Below the pieces are notes generated by a model that had not been told where the DNA came from, searched no databases, and saw only the letters and a list, made by a program, of their open reading frames with translations. The position numbers and the translations under genes were made by a program. Below are positions 54,235-56,553 of a stretch of DNA of 56,553 bases, piece by piece. The stretch lies in the IMG/VR virus record IMGVR_UViG_3300047472_000137, positions 1-56,553 of that record; one strand, written 5' to 3'. This DNA comes from a virus. Position 1 is the stretch's first letter; every line of letters begins with the position of its first letter.

Positions 54235-55656
54235 TTACTGCTCAGCCGAGACAGGCTGAGTCGTCTTCTTCGCTGCCGTCTTCCGGGCAGCCCTCGGCCG
54301 TGCCGGCGGAGTAGCCGCGGTGGCCTTCTTCACCGGTGCCGCTGCCTTCTTGGCAGTCGTCTTCTTTCGTGCCGGTGCACGTCGAGCGGGAGCCTTCATG
54401 GGCTCGGGCTCGGGTTCCGGGTCGGGCTGACGCTCGACCAACCGGAAGATCGTGGGGTTCTGTCCGGGACGATTGATCCGGGGTTGGTGGGTCTCGATCT
54501 CCGGCATCTCGTCAACGATGTTGAGGATCTGAGAGGCCGTGTAGCGAGACGAGAGCGCTCGGTAAAGCTGCGTGCTCGTCATCTCGCCCCCGTGCATGGC
54601 GAGCTTCTCGCGGATCTTCACGTCTAGGGGCTGGACCGTACGCGCCCTCTGAACGTTGGTCTGAGCAATGAGTTGCTTCACGGAGGCAATGGAGAACTCG
54701 ACGAACGCGGTAGCAGCCTCAAGGGCCTTGACGCTTACGAGCGTCTTCCGCTCAGCGGCAGTGAGGATGCACGCGACCCGCATCACCTGTTCGTCTGCCC
54801 GCTCGATGAAGCACGAGACTTCCTCGGGCAACTCATCCATGGTGTCTTCGTACTCGGCCCGAAGGTCGTCGTATCGCTCTGCCGCAGCGTCGCTCAGCTC
54901 CATCTCGCGGACCTCCTTCCGGGCCCACTCGTAGGCGAGACGGAGAGAGGCACTGACCTTGATCTCAGTCAGCGGGTTGCGCCGGTTCTTCGCCGTCCGG
55001 ATCAACTTGGACCGCTCGACCATGACGGGAAGAATGCGGTTGTACGAGCCGCCCTGAGCCTCAGCCATGCTGATGTACTTGGCCCACGCTGCGGGTTGGA
55101 TGTGGGCATGGAATCCCAGGGCGGGAGTGTCAACGGTGACCTCGACTCTTTTACCGTCCTTCTTCGTGACGTTGGACAGTCGGCCCCCATCCCAAGCGGT
55201 TCGGAACACACCCGAGTATTTGGGGCAACGGTTCGTGAGCTTGAGCGTGGTCGACCACTCCTCATCCACGATGACCGCTCGCCCGTCCATGCCTCCTTCG
55301 GAGGTGAGCGAGTCTTGCTCGGTCTCGTACAAGGTCTGTACGAGGGACGGACCCGAGGAGATGCCTCCCTGTGTCCGCAACCCGAGGAAGTCCCCGATGG
55401 AGTCGCCCAACAAAGCCTTCGCGGTTGAGAGCGCGTATCCCTTACGCCCCACTCGCGAACGACCAGCAAGCGCCGTCCAGACCACAGACGGACGGCCGTT
55501 GGGCTGCAACACGTTGCCGTTCAGGGCAGCGGAGTACAGGGCCAGGACAGCCGCGTGAACTCCTACCGGATCCGCTTCGGTGTGCGGCATTGCTGCCTTG
55601 ACTGCCGCTCCGATCGGCCCGTATGCCATGGGCTCATAGCGGCCCTTCTCGTCCAT
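54235..55656 (-). CDS. DUF3987-like protein with histone-H1-like C-terminal tail
   Basis: A 473-residue protein. Residues about 10-400 have the layout of DUF3987 (primase/helicase-related) proteins: PNGRPSVVWTALAGRSRVGR (degenerate P-loop, no GK-S/T), RAVIVDEEWSTTLKLTNRCP and NVTKKDGKRVEVTVDTPALG. The C-terminal 70 residues are Lys/Ala/Pro-rich (ARRAPARKKTTAKKAAAPVK, KATAATPPARPRAARKTAAK), like eukaryotic H1 or Streptomyces HupS tails, and would bind DNA without sequence preference. ATG 55656 is chosen because hairpin copy F precedes it. Confidence 0.65.
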   Translation of the reverse strand: MDEKGRYEPMAYGPIGAAVKAAMPHTEADPVGVHAAVLALYSAALNGNVLQPNGRPSVVWTALAGRSRVGRKGYALSTAKALLGDSIGDFLGLRTQGGISSGPSLVQTLYETEQDSLTSEGGMDGRAVIVDEEWSTTLKLTNRCPKYSGVFRTAWDGGRLSNVTKKDGKRVEVTVDTPALGFHAHIQPAAWAKYISMAEAQGGSYNRILPVMVERSKLIRTAKNRRNPLTEIKVSASLRLAYEWARKEVREMELSDAAAERYDDLRAEYEDTMDELPEEVSCFIERADEQVMRVACILTAAERKTLVSVKALEAATAFVEFSIASVKQLIAQTNVQRARTVQPLDVKIREKLAMHGGEMTSTQLYRALSSRYTASQILNIVDEMPEIETHQPRINRPGQNPTIFRLVERQPDPEPEPEPMKAPARRAPARKKTTAKKAAAPVKKATAATPPARPRAARKTAAKKTTQPVSAEQ

Positions 55657-55720
55657 TGCCTTCCCTTCTGTTCGGTTGTGATTGCACGTCCACGCTTGGT
55701 GCGTGAGCGCCCATGGAATG

Positions 55721-55745
55721 GGGCCGGACGTATCCCACCCGGCCC
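55721..55745 (-). promoter_or_regulatory. GGGATAC-loop hairpin, copy F
   Basis: GGGCCGG pairs with CCGGCCC around GTGGGATACGT on the minus strand, 65 bases upstream of the DUF3987-like gene. Confidence 0.75.
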
Positions 55746-55758
55746 ACACCAAAGAGGC

Positions 55759-56004
55759 TCAAACCTTCACGAGTACAGCAGGGTTGGACCACTCCCACTT
55801 GATGTCATGGGGTGCCTGATAGGTGGCCCTCTCGTCGTGCTCGACGAGCACGCGTCCAGCTCCGTCAATTCCCTTCACGGTTCCGGGGATCCCACCCTTC
55901 CAACCGAGCGCGTCACCGCCCGTAGAGCCGACCGCTACGCGGAACAGCTCCACTCGGTCCCCCGGGACAACCGTCCGCCCGAAGTGGTCATGACCGGACC
56001 TCAT
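55759..56004 (-). CDS. Hypothetical protein, SH3/KOW-like (81 aa)
   Basis: MRSGHDHFGRTVVPGDRVEL, then GVKGIDGAGRVLVEHDER-like strands: a small barrel protein. ATG 56004 overlaps the upstream stop as ATGA. Same opening type as the gene at 140-364. Function unknown. Confidence 0.65.
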   Translation of the reverse strand: MRSGHDHFGRTVVPGDRVELFRVAVGSTGGDALGWKGGIPGTVKGIDGAGRVLVEHDERATYQAPHDIKWEWSNPAVLVKV

Positions 56005-56342
56005 GACACCTCCCGCTCGACACACCAGCGGGCAAGCTCGTTCCCCTGGATTGGCCAAGTGGGATCCGCGTTCCAGTCCTTGCCCCAACCGCCCTTCTCG
56101 CCCAGTCCCCACTTATTCGGGTAGAGCCACCCCAGAGGAACGAAGGCTTCGGCCTTCACGTCCTCCACGTTGGTCACGAGGGCATCCGCCCAGTGATAGA
56201 CGGTCGTCGCACCCGCACGATTTCGTGACGGGTACTCGTTCGCCTCACCCCTGAGAAGGATCCGCATTCCGTAGTTGAGGATCACGTCTCCCGCCCTGAG
56301 TTCCGACGTGTTGAGGTTGAGCGTTTCCACGTTGCTTTCCAT
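56001..56342 (-). CDS. Hypothetical protein (113 aa)
   Basis: MESNVETLNLNTSELRAGDV and ILNYGMRILLRGEANEYPSR open a beta-rich protein, with a Trp-rich end (GLGEKGGWGKDWNADPTWPI). Coupled on both sides by 4-base overlaps. No family recognised. Confidence 0.6.
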   Translation of the reverse strand: MESNVETLNLNTSELRAGDVILNYGMRILLRGEANEYPSRNRAGATTVYHWADALVTNVEDVKAEAFVPLGWLYPNKWGLGEKGGWGKDWNADPTWPIQGNELARWCVEREVS

Positions 56343-56553
56343 CAGACGAGCACCCCTCTGCGAGCGTTCTGATACGAGCGAGCCGCTTCCGCCACGAGAA
56401 GACGAGCGGCTGTCTTGGGGCAGGCGTAGCCGTTAGCCATTACCCCTACGTCCTGACACAGGTCTGCGTACGCAGCCATGCGCGAGCACACGTCTCCCCC
56501 GCCGGCAGCAGCTCGGGCACGCGAACGAACGTCCTCGACCACCAGGGGCCACA
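56342..56553 (-). CDS. Small hypothetical protein, C-terminal part (crosses the junction)
   Basis: The 3' part of the 75-residue protein whose start codon (GTG) is at 143 at the other end of the contig. Within the window the frame runs open to the right edge. It ends ARLLVAEAARSYQNARRGVL-V and overlaps the next gene by one base. Confidence 0.7.
   Translation of the reverse strand, partial: WPLVVEDVRSRARAAAGGGDVCSRMAAYADLCQDVGVMANGYACPKTAARLLVAEAARSYQNARRGVLV
56427..56553. repeat. Terminal direct repeat, right copy
   Basis: Identical to 1-127. See the left copy. Confidence 0.95.

Overview
The window looks like the complete genome of a temperate, long-tailed (siphovirus-type) phage of Streptomyces or a close actinobacterial relative. 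The evidence is high GC content, GTG and TTG starts, proteins of Streptomyces type (Lsr2, Xre/DUF397 pair, DUF7848-like and DUF2637-like proteins), a class II ribonucleotide reductase and a large serine integrase. The first and last 127 bases are identical and lie inside one gene, so the contig closes on itself with a unit of 56,426 bp. The 127-bp length is that of a common assembly k-mer, so I read it as an assembly overlap and not as a biological end.

Layout. (1) From 4.6 kb leftwards through the junction to 52.7 kb runs a set of mostly small genes on the minus strand, including a phage Lsr2 and a DUF3987-like protein with a histone-H1-like tail. Seven transcription or translation units in this arm are preceded by a hairpin whose stem sequence varies while the loop motif GGGATAC is kept. 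(2) 4.65-6.45 kb is a 1.8-kb non-coding, partly AT-rich region with clustered palindromes TGAC-N5-GTCA, direct repeats and two copies of a dispersed 18-bp repeat; it may be an origin and/or control region. (3) 6.4-10.5 kb is a cargo-like block: PIMT-like methyltransferase, radical SAM/SPASM enzyme, a tRNA-like gene and two small proteins, facing an Xre regulator with its DUF397 partner. (4) 10.6-14.1 kb carries two plasmid-like genes (DUF2637-type membrane protein, HTH protein) and the serine integrase. (5) 14.1-27.7 kb on the minus strand is the nucleotide and DNA module: dCMP deaminase, DNA polymerase I, C5 cytosine methyltransferase, ThyX, NrdJ, sigma-like factor, phosphoesterase, lipoprotein, DUF3310, split primase, endonuclease VII, RecA/DnaB-like ATPase and a Cas4/RecB-like nuclease. 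(6) 27.9-28.4 kb encodes an HTH protein whose layout resembles the L5 gp71 (cluster A) immunity repressor. (7) 28.9-52.6 kb on the plus strand holds an HNH nuclease, six tRNA genes interrupted by a SIR2-like gene on the other strand, then terminase, portal, scaffold, capsid, connectors, tail (with a -1 frameshift in the chaperone genes), a pectate-lyase/SGNH fibre and the lysis genes.

How it works together. The repressor candidate and at least eight copies of the asymmetric repeat ATCACAGGAGGCAACTTA, in or next to gene borders of the leftward genes and at the integrase, suggest a stoperator-type lysogeny control like that of mycobacteriophage L5, but with an unrelated site. The left arm seems to use a second, hairpin-based signal. 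Cargo (radical SAM/methyltransferase block, SIR2-like protein, lipoprotein, Lsr2) may affect the lysogen or compete with other phages.

Several genes that simple ORF calling misses are described here: a 48-aa zinc-ribbon protein, 36-, 38-, 32- and 51-aa proteins, a holin candidate with an ATT start, and the true N terminus of the cytosine methyltransferase. All assignments are by eye from sequence motifs; no database search was run.
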